Source: Patagioenas fasciata
Lineage: Eukaryota; Chordata; Aves; Columbiformes; Columbidae
Reading direction: 5' to 3'
DNA length: 64,000 bases
NCBI RefSeq assembly: GCF_037038585.1
Contig: NC_092520.1
Location: 122,978,001 to 123,042,000 of the forward strand
Of the stretch, positions 37,140 to 50,210 are shown piece after piece (positions within the stretch are counted from its first letter, which is position 1; every line of letters begins with the position of its first letter). The notes beneath the pieces were generated by a model. That model saw only the letters and a list, made by a program, of their open reading frames with translations. It had not been told where the DNA came from and did not search any database. Position numbers and translations under genes: made by a program.

Positions 37140-40100
37140 CAGTTGAATCATCAGTTGTGGGAAACACAGGACAAAAAACCTTTAGAAGGGAACAAAATAA
37201 TATACTTTTTTCATGTATAAGTACACAAAGAGCATTTATCGATGAATCATACAGAGGGAAACACGGTCCAAGCGCACTGCTGGCCACAGGCAGCCACAGC
37301 CAGATGTCCTGAATACTGTGGTAGTTTTGAGGAGGTTGTCTCGTCCAATCCCCCTTCTCAAGCAGGGCCACCTATAGCCAGTTCCCTGGGACTATGAAAT
37401 GAACCTGAAGTTCTTTCTATTTGTCTAATAGCTGTTGAATCTCTTTGTACTTTTGATTTTCTTCATTACAATATAATATTTAAAACCCTTTTATTTTAAA
37501 AAATGAAGGTTAAGTGTTTGACATAATCCCGTGGTTCAAAGACTATACAGCAAATATTTGAAAGGGACACAGGAGGGGCATTTGAGCTGGAGATCCAACA
37601 AGGGGCAGAGACAACAGATGAGCCATTGGGGCTCTGTGTGTCAGAGCGCTCTGAGCACACAGTCATGTTTTTTGACTTGCTGCCTTGAGCGATTTATCAG
37701 GAGGAAGATGGATTTGGATTAACATGGTTTAGCACATCACCAGCACACACAAGTATACTTCTGCTTCTAGTGGCAGAAGCCGAGCTGAATATGCTGTATG
37801 TATTAGTAGATGCTCTAAGAGGGAATGCAGTGAGATTGCTATTCAAACTGTGCAGAAAAATACCTGTTTCTGTACAATAAAAACTCCTTCTGAACTGAAT
37901 GTTCATATGAGTTTGGTAAAACAGCTTTCCATACCATGCGTTTTGCGTGCGTTTACATGATATCATCTTTTAACAACATGCTTGAGGCAGTGATGAGGTT
38001 TTTATATTTAAGTGTAGAATTCATTTCTTTAAAAGCTGTCTTAGTGGGATGTAACAATAATTTAGTAGGTACAATATATTAATTAGGAGAGTTTTGTCTG
38101 ACAGTTTGGAAAATAATGGTTTAATATAGAAGAGCTAAATAGTGATTATTTTCTTTGTCTCTAAAAATCTGTCAGTAAGATTGTAGGTGCAAATAGATGA
38201 GATGTGCATTACCTTGTGGTCTTTGTAAGTCAACTGCTCATTAGACAAATATAAGAAGCGACAGGCTTCTTACATCACCGCTTTAGAATGATCACAAATT
38301 TCATTTCAAGTTTGCCTAGTCATTTTCTACCCCAAATCTGGAAGAAGTCTCCCTTTAGATTGTTAAATTTCTGTTTACAGAAAAGGAGCTTGAACTGGTT
38401 TGAGGTTGGGGGTGAGAGGTTTGCTGTCTGTTGCTTTCACACCTCCAATTTGGATAATGCATGCATTTACCTAACCTGCTTCTGCGTGCTTAAGGTTCCT
38501 GCATATTTAAAGGCTGGGTATTCAGGGATTATCTGTCGTGCTTTTTCTTTTTGTTTTGATCACGCAAGGAGAGGATACTAGCCCACATAACCAGAGCAGA
38601 AGGGTGGCTTTTTTTCCAATTTCCAAAGATTTACTTTTACCACATGTTCTGCCAGACATTGCATTTTGAGGGGGGAAAAGTTACCAGTCTGAGTGTGCAA
38701 CTTTATAAATCATGCGTCTGTGGAATCCTTGCTTGTTAACACGCACAAGGCATTTAGCTTAAATGCACAATATTCCTTTTCAGTCAGTCCTTAACAGTGA
38801 AGCAGGAAATCTTAAAGGCAGGCATATGATAATCGGAACAGTGCTATGAACAACTGCCAGTAGCAGGGAAAGAAAATATTAAAACTATAATTAACGCTCA
38901 AGGAAAATACAATTACAAAGTGCCTTACGAGGCATCAGTTGATTAAAATTTCATGTTTATATATGACAAAACAGAAAATTACATTTATTTTACCAAGAAA
39001 GCTGGGAAAAACTGACAGTAATGCAAAGCAACACAGAGCATCACTTAATTAGCTCTCCACTGTAGATTTGTTGCTCTGCTCCTTAAATTATATTTCAAAT
39101 AAGGTTCAAACTGTTGTATAGTTAATTAAAAACATACTGTACATATTTTGTTTTGTAATCATGACAGCTCCCTTCACCCTCCCTGCCTTCCCTGAGAATA
39201 GTAGCAGATACACTGGTAGAATAAGTGAAAAAGAGATCAGCCTGATGTGTCCGAGGGAAGGAGTATTTTGCTACACAGCTTAATTAAGCCTGAGGTTGGA
39301 TAAAAAGAGGTTCCATGTTCTGGTGACTCTCTGACTCTTGTTTTCAATGTAGATAACTAATTTTCATTTTCAAATGAATGTAACTGAATTAAAAAAGGTG
39401 GTTTTGGTCTTTTTTTTCTCCCAGTGTTAAATCCTTAATCCCATTTTAAGTACCAGCAGTATTAATGACAGTTAACTGTAATTACTGCATGTGTACTTTG
39501 ATTCAGAAAACAAAACAAAACAGAGGGTTAAGGATTGGTATCACACTACTAGTATTCTGTGTTGCAAATTATTTGCAGATGAGGTTAATTGACCCATCTC
39601 ACTCCACAGCTTTTATTCTGACATGCAGGTCGCAAATTGAATCATAAACTCGTACAGTAATAATCAGCACATACCCTTTAAAGACTATCCCTGATGAGAC
39701 TCAGTATGAAATAAACAGTTACATTTCTCAAAACCTGCTCTGAATTAGCATCCACAGCACAGTTTGTAGTATTAAAAAAATCCTGTTTTAACATAATTAC
39801 GTACATATTTTCATATATTAGTGAATATGTTAATTTACAGTAATTGTATAATGACCTATTTTTATTCAATGTTTCATTTTAGCAAATTTCTCAAATTGAT
39901 TATTATAGAATTTTCTTAGATGTAATTGCTAATTTCAAAACCATACAGAAATTAAGTGTAGAGACTTCAAAAGCTGATCTTATGTTTCGCAGTGCCACAT
40001 AATTAGTTTCCCTTGATTCTCTAAAAAAATGTATGCATCCAAAAGTCATAGTGTCTGTAGCAAGTGATCTCTAATGCAATGGAAAACAATGTAAGTTAAG

Positions 40101-42060
40101 CCAATTTTAGTAGTTTCCCATATGAAACTAGTTTTAATGAAGCTCTCCCAGCACTGTACCCACCATGAAAATTTGAATGATATACTGTGGCTTTGAAAGC
40201 ATGAGAATTGTATGTCTTACAATTCAAAGCAGGAAACAAAAGAAGAGTGATGGAAGCAATTCATTCCTCTTTCTAAATATGTTTCACTTTAGAAATACTT
40301 CGGGAGCGGTCACAATATTCAAGCTATGGAGCAAGATCTAATTTGAACTATAAACTGTCTAGAATTTCTGAGAGTTGAGTGGGAAAAAATACATTGCCTA
40401 ACTCAAATTATCTAATTTTATTGAATCGTGTTGAGTAAAATATATAAAGTAGAGGTAGAATCTCATTTCAGTTGAACATCAAGAGGACCCAGTAGACAGT
40501 ATCATGAGATTTTGATCTTGGAATATCTGTATTACTTAAAAACATTTATATGTGCTGTGCTATCCATACACACGCTACACATTAACAAGCATCATAATTC
40601 AAACAAATGAGGTTTCTAGACAACACTTCTTAAACTCTGCAGGCAGGTCTTCTCCCATGCAGGCAGATTTTCATCACAATGCAATTAGGAATGTTTGTTA
40701 ATTGTTATACTTGCACACTTGGGCAGGTCAGTTCATATATGTAAGAAATATGATGTTTTACTGTATAGTCCAACAAATGTCTTTGGAGGAAAGTGCTACT
40801 TTTTTATTCTATATTACTTTTTAAAAACAAGTCCTTGAATTTGTGGTAAAAAGGCTCGGTGTATTATCACATTATGTCTTTTTCTTCAGTGCAAGGTCAG
40901 AGAAATAAAAAACAATGGATGACACTTTTCAGTATAAAAGCATGAAACTTGTGTGGTTGTGTAGCACAAAGGATGTTGGCTAATCAGTTATTCTGCATTT
41001 AAATATGGGTTTAAACAAGATTAGGGATCCAGACTGTGGAAGAGATTTTCAAGTCCAGAGGTCAGAAAACATGCTAATGCGATAATAGGAAGTATTCATG
41101 AAAGCTTATCTGTGTTAGAAATTCAGTTCTCCTTAAAGAAATCCTTCCACCAAAATACTAGTGGCTTGCGTTTTTGATGAACTAATGCCTAAATGCTATC
41201 AGACTACCTGTTAATTTAGAAATAATCTAAGACTCTTGAGGAAAAATCTGAATAAATTATAAATATTTCTGTGGAGAGCTTTAAATACAAAACTATTTGG
41301 AATTTTTGGCGGGAGTTGGTGTGTTGCATTTCCTTATTCTAATTTTGTTCTCTGGTACACTAGTATAAAGCAGAACAAATCTGATTCCTATAGAGTCTTG
41401 GTGACACACAAATATGTGGAGAGATTATAACCTTATTCTCATCTTGCTTGATTAGTTTATATGTAGGAATAACAACAATAATAATAATAACAAATCACTA
41501 TAATATCTTATAACCAGATTATCAATACTGGCTCTACTGAAGAGGTGATTTGAGGTTGGTCTTGTGATCTTTACTGAGAGTTGCTTTGGATATTTCTGTT
41601 CTCAGGAGGAAGTGCAGAATTGAACCACAGATTATTGCAGGTAGCTCTGCTGAGACTGAGGGGATGTGCAGCCATACTGAAAGAGGAAATCTGATTTCCT
41701 GTTTCATCAAACCAAAAGATACTAGACTTCGTCATTCTTAGAGATTAAACTTTTTAAACTGTTCTGATGAAAATTCTAATGAAAAATGTGGGGTTATGGA
41801 AGAATGCATATTTTGTAGACAAACATGAATGTTTTTAGCATCCTGAACAACATCCTGAACATTATTGATCAATATATTCTATTTTAACTTCATGCCATTT
41901 TTATTTGAAATTTTAAAGTTAAATTAACAAATAATTTAAAATTAAATTGAAAATTGTTTCACTTTTAAATGGAAATTTTAAAACTTCAGAAGAAAAACAT
42001 ACTTTTATTTTAAATCAGCCTAAAAACGGTAGATATTTTGTTTGTTTGGAGTTTTTCATT
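37140..42060. other. AT-rich non-coding stretch, partly CNE-like
   Basis: No gene recognised. Positions 38,880-39,180 contain repeated TTAATTA-type words in an otherwise non-repetitive sequence and could be a regulatory element. A small (AAT)n run lies at about 41,474-41,490. Confidence 0.4.
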
Positions 42061-42092
42061 GTTGTTTGTTTGTTTGTTTGTTTGTTTGTTTT
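42061..42092. repeat. (GTTT)n microsatellite
   Basis: Seven uninterrupted GTTT units after an initial GTT, ending in T4. The cleanest of the T/G tracts. Confidence 0.9.
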
Positions 42093-42737
42093 GACAAGTC
42101 CGTTAATAATCCAATTAATTATGGAATACTTTAATAAGATGTCCTACAATGTGGCAGAAAAGCAGGTCTGTTAACCATGAAGAAATAAATTGTAGAGTTC
42201 TGCAAATATGTATAGATAACCAGGTACTTTCTCTCACCGTGGCTTGTTCAAGAGGAACAGAATTGTTCCTGTCATGGATACTATAGAAGAAAAAAATGTC
42301 AGTTTTCTAATTCCCCTTTCCCTTTTTTGGAAGATGAAATGTTTATTTTATGTATACATTGCCAGACATCATTTTAAAAACAGACTTTTTCCAATAAATT
42401 CTTCTGTGAAAATTTCTGCTTCAGTTAAGCCAAAAAATACTTGTGAAAAATAGTTTCTACCAGCACAGAATATTTTTCTTAATCAGCTTAGAGCAACTGT
42501 GGTTAAAAATCAGACCAAACAAACGGTCTGAGAGAACAGTATATCACAGTCTGGATAAACTCAATCAGAATAGTAAATCTCGGGGGAAAAGTAATTATTC
42601 CAGGAAATGCATAATTGTTGCTGATCAGACATTATTACACGTAATGTAAAAGCATGTTGTTGGTGGTTTTGGTTTTTTCCCTTGGCACAAAGGGGAAAAA
42701 AAATGAGCAGAGGAAGGAAAATTTTGATGCTTCTCCT
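42093..42737. other. AT-rich non-coding stretch
   Basis: Nothing recognised. Confidence 0.5.
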
Positions 42738-42995
42738 TCGAGCTCTTCTCCCAAGGGCAACTTTAGTGAGGTGAGCTGGTGGCACGGGGCTCGGCTCATC
42801 CCCAGCGGTGCGGGTGCTCTGCTTGCAGGCAGGGGTAGCCGTTGTCTCCCTGGGCTCTTGGGCCCTTCTCCTGGGGAAGCGGTCTGAATCCTGGGAAATC
42901 CCAGGTTTTTTTTAGAAAAGGTCTCCCCTCTGGGAGGCTGGGACAGCTGCCTCCAGCAGGTTGGGTTCGGGTGGGTGGGATACTAAGGCGATACA
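42738..42995. other. GC-richer patch with several CpG pairs
   Basis: In about 260 bp there are roughly nine CpG pairs, more than in most of the window, with agcggtgcgggtgc-like words. It is too small for a classical CpG island. It could be a minor regulatory element or a GC-rich repeat remnant. No exon is supported. Confidence 0.3.
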
Positions 42996-45900
42996 AATTG
43001 TGATGTTTTCCAAAAGCAAACTTCCCTCCCCCCAGCTTGGTCTCAGGAATGAGATGTCGTTCATAGCTGAGTCTGCACAAAAAAGTGCCTTTATGAACAA
43101 TTAAATAATTAACAATGTTGACATCTAAATTATATTTGCTTGGCATCTGAGTTAACCCCTCACTGAGACCTCTGGGAAAATTATACTTCTCAGAGCCAAT
43201 GATTTAGGCATGGACAGACATTTCTGCCGCATTTCTGTGGTTTCACGTTCATCTTTTTTTTCCTGCTGTTACAGATGGAGATTTAGGAGTTGATACCACA
43301 CTGCATTTAGCACTTTGATGCAATCCAGTCAGATACTTCAATATCAGAGTCAATGAGACCATTTGCGCACTTGAAGAGAAACATGTCCTTAAGCAAAATA
43401 CTAATTGGATCAGCTCTTTACTGGCTTGCTTTTTTCCTCCTAAGTGAAATCAAGTTAAATTTTTCACAACAAACAGTGCCTATTAAAGACATACACTTAA
43501 GCTGTTTTTTGACTCTAATATATACCAGAAAGTTTAGTATGTTAATGTTTTTTCTTTTTTTTTTTTTTACAGTAGAAAAATGGTAGTGCAATTCTGTTAA
43601 GCTACAAATCAGGACATATCTTTGTATGTATTTCAATGTGTCCTCTCCCATTCAGCTCTGAAATTATTAAAAAATCAAATGATGGTCATGTATCAGCTCA
43701 CTTGTTTTTTACGTCTTCTTTACTGATAAAAGTAATCTAGTCTCTATTGTTTCAAGACATCTTAAACATTAAAAATAGTGTTGTGATCAAGTCAAAACAT
43801 AGCTTGTCCCTCAATAGGAGCCTGAAGGAGAGAAATCCTTCCCTCGGCTTTTCTTAGCCATTTATCTCAGCAGTGCAGGCTATTATCAGGAAATAAACTC
43901 AGATCCAATTAGCTTTATCACTTAATTAGAGACATATTTTTGGATTTATGCTTTACTGACCTCACTGCCACTGAAATGAAATTATTTAACTTCTGAAAAA
44001 AAAAAAAACAAAAATCAACAAACCTCTACAAGTTTACATCTGTCCATTCATTAAATTATGTTCTTTGATGCCAGGCAACCAGTGTTTCATTTGAATCCAC
44101 AAATAATAATATGATAAACATGTCTGGGTAGATGCTACTGTGCTCAGTTCTATGAGCAGAGATTGAATAAATGAATCCATATTTGTCTCTCAAACACACA
44201 TATACAGACATTTCCTGCCCCCCTGTGCTTCTGAAAAATAAAAAACACAACAAAAAGATCAAAATAGGTTACTTGGAGAAAAAATGGGTAAAATCATGAG
44301 GACCTTTGAAGAACGTTGAATCTGCTTCAAGAGGCTGAATAACTGCGCTACTGTGGTGTGGATTTTGTTTTGTTTTGTTTTTAGAATAACTGACTTTTTA
44401 GTTGTGATGTTTAGAAGGGGTTGTTAGCTTTTTGGTTTGTTTCTTAAGCTAATGCCAGCTGCTACCAAGCCCAAACTCTAACCTCATGTTCTGGAGCCAG
44501 CTTCCCAGGCAGTGCTTTTCTAGGCTTGCATCGTAAGGAAATAAAGTTTGTTTAGTTGCTTTCTCAGTCACATCCTGTCTGTCTCTCCTCCCCTCCCAAA
44601 GTATTTTGAAATCCATTCCTCTGCTTTAACTCAACTTGAAAATGAAGCCGAAGTCGCAAAGATTATTAAAGGTACAATAAGTTTCCTAATAGATATCCAG
44701 GGAGAGGAGACAATACCCCAAATAATGTTTCAGTTGAAGAGGAATGGGCTTACCTCAGCAGTTCCGCCTACTGGCTGCTGTTCAGCTGCTGGGCATGCCA
44801 GTAGGTGCTCTGGTTGTTATATCTTAGGGAGGATTTATATTTGTTATGGCTGGTGAAGGAAAGTAGCCATCAAGAAAGTTCAAAGAACCTCAGAAAAGCA
44901 ACTTTGTGACTTCTCTTCAGGGAATTAAACAACCATACTACAACCCCGACCATTTTTTTTTTCTCGGAACCACCACAGTCAGTGTAGAAAAGCTGAGTGT
45001 GTTGTAATGTGCTCGCTCCATGAAATTTCAGTTTTTTGGAGCTCATTAATTTGCTTTCATGTGTTATGCTTTACATGAAACCCCTACTGTCTACTGGTGG
45101 GTGGGGAAAGAAACTTGAACACAGTATGAGGGTTATCCCTCCAGAACAGGCAACAAAGCATTTGCATTTTAGGGAAAAAAAATGATGGGTCTTTCTGCTT
45201 ATAAAGTTGTTTCACTCCCATTTTTTCACCAGTAGGAGATAACACCTGATGACCCTATGCCTGCCTTCTCATTATATTTCATAATTTAAATTTTGTCTTT
45301 CTCTTCCAGAGCTTCTCATTCTTACTCAGTTCTCTACTCAATTCTTCTTTCACGTATCTTTTATATAGGAGCTGTGTGTTTATGACACTAGGGTTTGGAT
45401 TGTTTGCTTACTTTGAAATAAGGAATTCTTTCTCCAGAACTTGGTAGAAGCCTGGTAGGTAATGTGTTACTTGTGTGCTGGTTGGGTATCTGGTACGTGT
45501 GGTTTGTTTTGTTTTTTCCTCTGGCAGAAGGAGAGTTAGTTCAAAATGGGTTGAGCTCAAAGTGGCTGTGGAGTAGCTGGATACTGGAAAATACAGTGGA
45601 ATTTTTTAGGAGAGCATCTTACAAAGGACAGTTGATAGAACTGAAGGTCAGAAGGGACTGAGGATAGACAGATGTCTAAAATTCAGCTGGTAGGACCCTG
45701 ATCACCCTTCAGGTATTTTCTCCTGGGATAAAGGGTAAAAGGAGTTAGAATAATCAGGTTCCTATAGTGAAATGAGTTTGTAAAGAGTGATTTCATGGGT
45801 TCCCTCAGCTTCCTCACACTGGACCCACTTAATTAGTCTGATTAAGTTAGTATAGTTTTGCTGGGTTATCTAAATCTACCTGTATATTCATCACCTCTCT

Positions 45901-46211
45901 TTGATGTAATGTGATTAATGTTTTAGTTTTTGGCAAGAGTGTTTGCTAAAGGATTTGTGTTTGTGTCCCAGTTTATTGTGAGCCAGAGAAAAGGAATAAA
46001 AAAGAAAGCTATGCACAATTTTTCACTAAGAAACTGCTTTTTGAGATTTGCATTCATAATTATCCTGGAATCATGGATGTACTCCAGGGCAGATTAGCAT
46101 CTGCTCATGAGAGTTTAGGAGAATTAACCCTGTAATGATTCATTATAGAACGGTCTCTCAAATTCAATCAAATTTGACCGACATTTTTTTTGCTTGTTGT
46201 TGGAACAGTGA
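42996..46211. other. Non-coding stretch
   Basis: No gene recognised. A T14 run lies at about 43,555-43,568. The part 43,800-43,980 has a CNE-like texture with cacttaattaga. A 102-codon plus-strand frame at 44,548-44,856 was read and shows no known domain. Confidence 0.45.
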
Positions 46212-46233
46212 TTTTTTTTTTTTTTTTTTTTTT
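46212..46233. repeat. Homopolymer T run
   Basis: Twenty-two consecutive T residues, no retroposon body identified next to it. Confidence 0.85.
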
Positions 46234-47399
46234 AAGCTTGGATTGAGAGCCAGCAACGCCTGACTTCTAATCTAGGTTGTCATGCTGTCCAGGCTTGACC
46301 TATTGCTACTTCCTGTTGTACTTCTTTTCTCTTCATTGACATAGGAATGACACTACTTACTTTTTCTGACATGTCATGCTATGGTCAATTAAGATTCATA
46401 ACCTTTCTGAAATCTTTTGCTGATAGGATTTGTGGAACAAAAACTGCTGTTTTTTTTTTTCATCTCTGCATTTGTGTTTCTCCTGTTTAAAAAACAGTAT
46501 GTTACAATCAGCATTTGAGTATTTCTTTCATCTTTTAGGCTGATTCAAAAAGCTCAAATCCTTGGTTTCAGTATTCTGACTGGATATTATGTTAGGCTTT
46601 GAGATCTACTAAGAAGGTAACTTCAAATGTAATTTATTTTACTGAATGCAATGACAGAAAAGCTATGGTACTACATGCTCTGTGTATTTTAAAAGAATAC
46701 ATAGCACAGCAAAAAGGAGCATTTTCCCTAGTTAAGTTAAATTAAGGGCTAATGAGAGCAGTGCTGTGTCAGTTAGCTTGCAATTTTCTACTGCTACATC
46801 CTCCTCTTATATTTTGTCACAAATACTTTTATATTGGAACAATTTCAGCTCTTTTACATCTTTAAAACAGGTCCATTCTTCCACTGGAGGATATTTCATT
46901 ATTTGCAATTGTACACCAATTATTACAGGGTGTTAATTTAAAATTCAGGACTTAAAAATGTTTCTCTGTTCTGTCATCCATGTGCTGTAGCCCAGTCCCA
47001 GAAGGGTCAGTCCTTGATGCTGTGGAAGTGGAAGATGTCTTTTGGAATTTCTTATTGTAGGAACTTTAGGGGAAGGGTGACAAACATGTGTTGCGTGCAA
47101 ATACATGAGCAAAGCAGGCGTTAGAGGACTGAGGGGAGGGAACAGCAAGCTGGGGTGAATAATTCACTGAGCAATTAGGAGGATCCATGAGGGCTGAAAG
47201 ATGAGTCAACATTCTGTGCTGTTTTCCCCAGACTTTGAAAGGAGCACCTGTGAGCCCTGGCGCCATTCCTGACCAGGTCATGTTTGTCCGGCTGCTACAC
47301 CATCCATCTTGCAGTTATTTAATCCAGTTTAGAAAAAGGAAGTGAAATGTTTTAACTGGTTTCCTAAGGAAATGAAGCTTAAGCAGTCATTCCACATGC
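46234..47399. other. Non-coding stretch
   Basis: Nothing recognised. Confidence 0.5.
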
Positions 47400-48440
47400 C
47401 AAATTTGACAGAATTTTGTGGAAGTCAGCATCTGGGATCAGAAGAGAGACTAAATTAATGTTGACACATGGAAAAAACAAGGCAACGGGCATCAGGATGG
47501 TTAGTATGCGGAGGGCTGAACTGGTCACAGCGTATACTGTTCCTGGCCAAGCTAGTCAGCAAGCCCAAAATTTTATGCAGAAGTCATCGAGGAAAGCTAA
47601 GAGTATTGTAGGAAAAAAAAAGGAGGGAGAGAGACGGGTTTATGAGAGTCACAGGAAGGATGGAATGAGGCAGAGAATCATAAGGTCAGGCTAAGAGATA
47701 CAGGAAAGGTCTGAAGATATTGTGGTGTGGATGACATATAGAAGACCTGAGACAGAAATCCTTAGAAAAAAAAAAATTCTGCAATTCCGTAATTCTGAAA
47801 CAATGTGCTTTTCTATCCTGAGACAGCACGAAAGAACAGGCAAATCAATATTAGATGATAATGTCCCTGTATTTATAGGGGAGCCGAGAGGGAAGAATTT
47901 CTTCTCAGTGTTACTAGTGCCAGTTATTAGTAGAAGCATGGGTTCGAGGTGCTTGAGATCAGTTTCCAAGTTAGTGTGGCAATCTGATGAAAACACTCTC
48001 TCCATACCTGGAAAACTTAACCTCAATCTGTAATTTCAAATCTGTCCATCTTAATTGTGCACCTGATCCCTTTTCTCCAAAACACCATCTGCTGCAGTAC
48101 CAGCATGATGTACACATCACAGCATTTCAGAAAGAAGAGGAATTTGGCATGAAGCAGTGAGAGGAGATTGGAAAAGAAGGCAAGAATGCATAGGGGACCA
48201 CATGCAAGTCGAGTGCGATGAAATACGCTGCGCTGGTAATAGAAATGGTTTAAAGAAGAATAGAGATGATTTAAAGGATCACGTGCAAGTCATGTGCAGT
48301 GAAATATGCTGCCCTTGTAATAGAGATAGTTCAAGTAGCAGAAATAGTCAACATGAGATAGATGAAGGAAAGATGATTGTTTCTTGGATGGAGATGGAGC
48401 AGGAGAAAGAACACTGGCAGCAAATAAAGACCTGAATGGG
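47400..48440 (+). other. Purine-rich stretch with three consecutive plus-strand frames
   Basis: Plus-strand frames of 92 (47,416-47,694), 103 (47,722-48,033) and 92 codons (48,157-48,435) follow one another. Their products would be basic and lysine/arginine-rich, as expected from purine-rich DNA, and match no family I know. The third contains an in-frame tandem duplication. It could be a decayed retroelement, a non-coding RNA or chance. Confidence 0.25.
48196..48340 (+). repeat. Imperfect tandem duplication, 81-bp period
   Basis: The word gaccacatgcaagtc at 48,196 recurs as gatcacgtgcaagtc at 48,277, and the next 45 bases align with about one mismatch in four. The 81-base period equals 27 codons and keeps the plus-strand frame. 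The second unit fades after about 48,340. Confidence 0.7.
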
Positions 48441-49500
48441 TAATTGAAATGTGCTGCCGAGCACAGAGAACCAGCCAGGGAGCAAGCCTGAGCTTTTCGT
48501 TCTTCTGCTTTCTTGTGGGGTGACAGAAACCAATCTATTGAAGTCAGAGAACACGTTTAAGTGCCTTTTGAATATTTTCTGTTAATGACTCTCCTGGCAG
48601 TCCTTCAAAATCCATAAGCTTGTTGGTTTAAAGAGCTTTTTTTATTAACACACTCTCCTTAATCACTTTCTGTTGTTCTCCTTCATAAAGGAGGAAAAAA
48701 AAATAAATAAAGAAAACAAAAGAAGAACAAAGAAAAAAACATGAATAAAAACTCCTTGGTCTTTCTAAGGGGGAGAGGATTTGCCATCTACACAGCTGAT
48801 ATATTAATTTGAAATATGAGTGCTTGGCTATATGGTGATACTGAACACCTTGATAGGACCAGACTGCTATGCATATTCCTACTGTTACAGAAAAATGAGA
48901 ATTCTTCCTTTCAGCTTTGTGTGTTTTGAAGAGCACTTTAAGCAGTTTCCCATAAAAGCAAGACAGTCTTTTAAAAACGGATGTATTGTTGAATAAAAAA
49001 GAATTAATAAACTAGAGGTGAAGTCCATGTGCAACCTATTAAATTATCCACGATTTAGACTGTGTTCTCAAATTTTCCACACCAAAATGTCTAACCTTAG
49101 ACATGCAATGTAATCAGCAGGTCCCCAAATGTGTAATAATGTTCTTCATAGGGTTCTTCTTCTTGTTTGCACAGCTGCCAGATGGTGTATGCCATATCCC
49201 ATTTCACCACATTATTATTATTTCTGTCTAAAGGTTGGTGAGTGCTACAAGCTGGATGGGGTATTTCACACTAGAAGCTCGTCTGTGAGTTTGATCCATG
49301 TATTAACAAAGATTGAATCTTTGCAAAGTCCCAGGCTGTGCAAGAAGTTCTTTTATGAAATGTTTAAGTTCTTTGGGGCAGATCGTCTTAATGCCTGTCT
49401 GCAGAATTCCTGATAAGCTTAGTGCAGTGCATACCTTTCTCATCCTCACACTCACCCTGACAAATTCCTTCTAATTGAGTTTCTTCTTTTTGCCTTGTTG
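48441..49500. other. Non-coding stretch
   Basis: Nothing recognised apart from an A-rich run near 48,692-48,741. Confidence 0.5.
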
Positions 49501-49640
49501 TCACAGAACAGTTTGAGTTAGAAGGGACTTTTTAAGGTCTTCTAGTTCACTTTCAGTGCAATGAGCAGAGACATCTTCAACTAGATCAGGTTGCTCAGAG
49601 CCATATCCAACCACAGGTATTTCAAACTTGATCTTGACCC
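49501..49640 (-). mobile_element. CR1 LINE 3' end, minus strand
   Basis: The segment reads tcacagaacagtttgagtta, then gaagggact, tctagttcac and actagatcaggttgctcaga, which is the reverse complement of the CR1 3' region. The copy is much diverged and has lost the octamer tail. Orientation is minus, so the element's 3' end lies at 49,501. Confidence 0.75.
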
Positions 49641-49699
49641 TTCCATATCTGAATACTATCCACTTGCTCCCTCACCTCCACATTCCTTTAATGACCTTT

Positions 49700-50210
49700 T
49701 CGTGACTGCTGTCTGCAACCCTTGCCCTTCATGTTCACCTTATATTCTCTCCAAATTGAATCCTTGCCTACATACTTCACTGAAACTGTCCTGCCTGCCA
49801 CCCCTGCACATTGCTTCAGTATATATTTTAGGGTGATCCATTAGTCTTGTCTTCCTCTATCCCTTCCCTCCACTTCTTTTAGGGATCACCTTTCAGTAAC
49901 TAAGACCTATCGTTGGCATGTCATCTTTGACATAACCCTGATTCTTGACTACACAAAAACGGGTGCTAAATCTTGTTCCTAGGAACCTGTGTCCAAGCAG
50001 TCATATCTTGCCATCTTTTCTTTGCTCCTGGTTTCTGCTACCATACTTGGCTCATCTGAAATGCTGTTGCTAAAATAATCCCTCTAGTGCGTCACATTGG
50101 TTACATTAACTCCCTTTCTTCTTCAGACCAGTGGTTCTCCTTTCATCTTCTTAGATAATTTCAGCCTCTGGCATGTGCATGTTTTCTGAAGTCCTTTTTC
50201 AAGGCCTATG
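49700..50210 (-). mobile_element. Ancient LINE remnant (L2- or CR1-like), minus strand
   Basis: Pyrimidine-rich DNA with words such as tcatctgaaatgctgttgct (50,054-50,073) and, at 50,130-50,205, a series resembling the reverse complement of the sequence coding the last part of an L2/CR1-type reverse transcriptase, including tttttcaaggcctatg. No intact frame remains. The family is judged by texture and short words; limits are approximate. Confidence 0.4.

Noticed and set aside
45636..45660. Short CR1-like word (gaaggtcagaagggactg)
   Set aside because: Too short, and neither flank continues as CR1.
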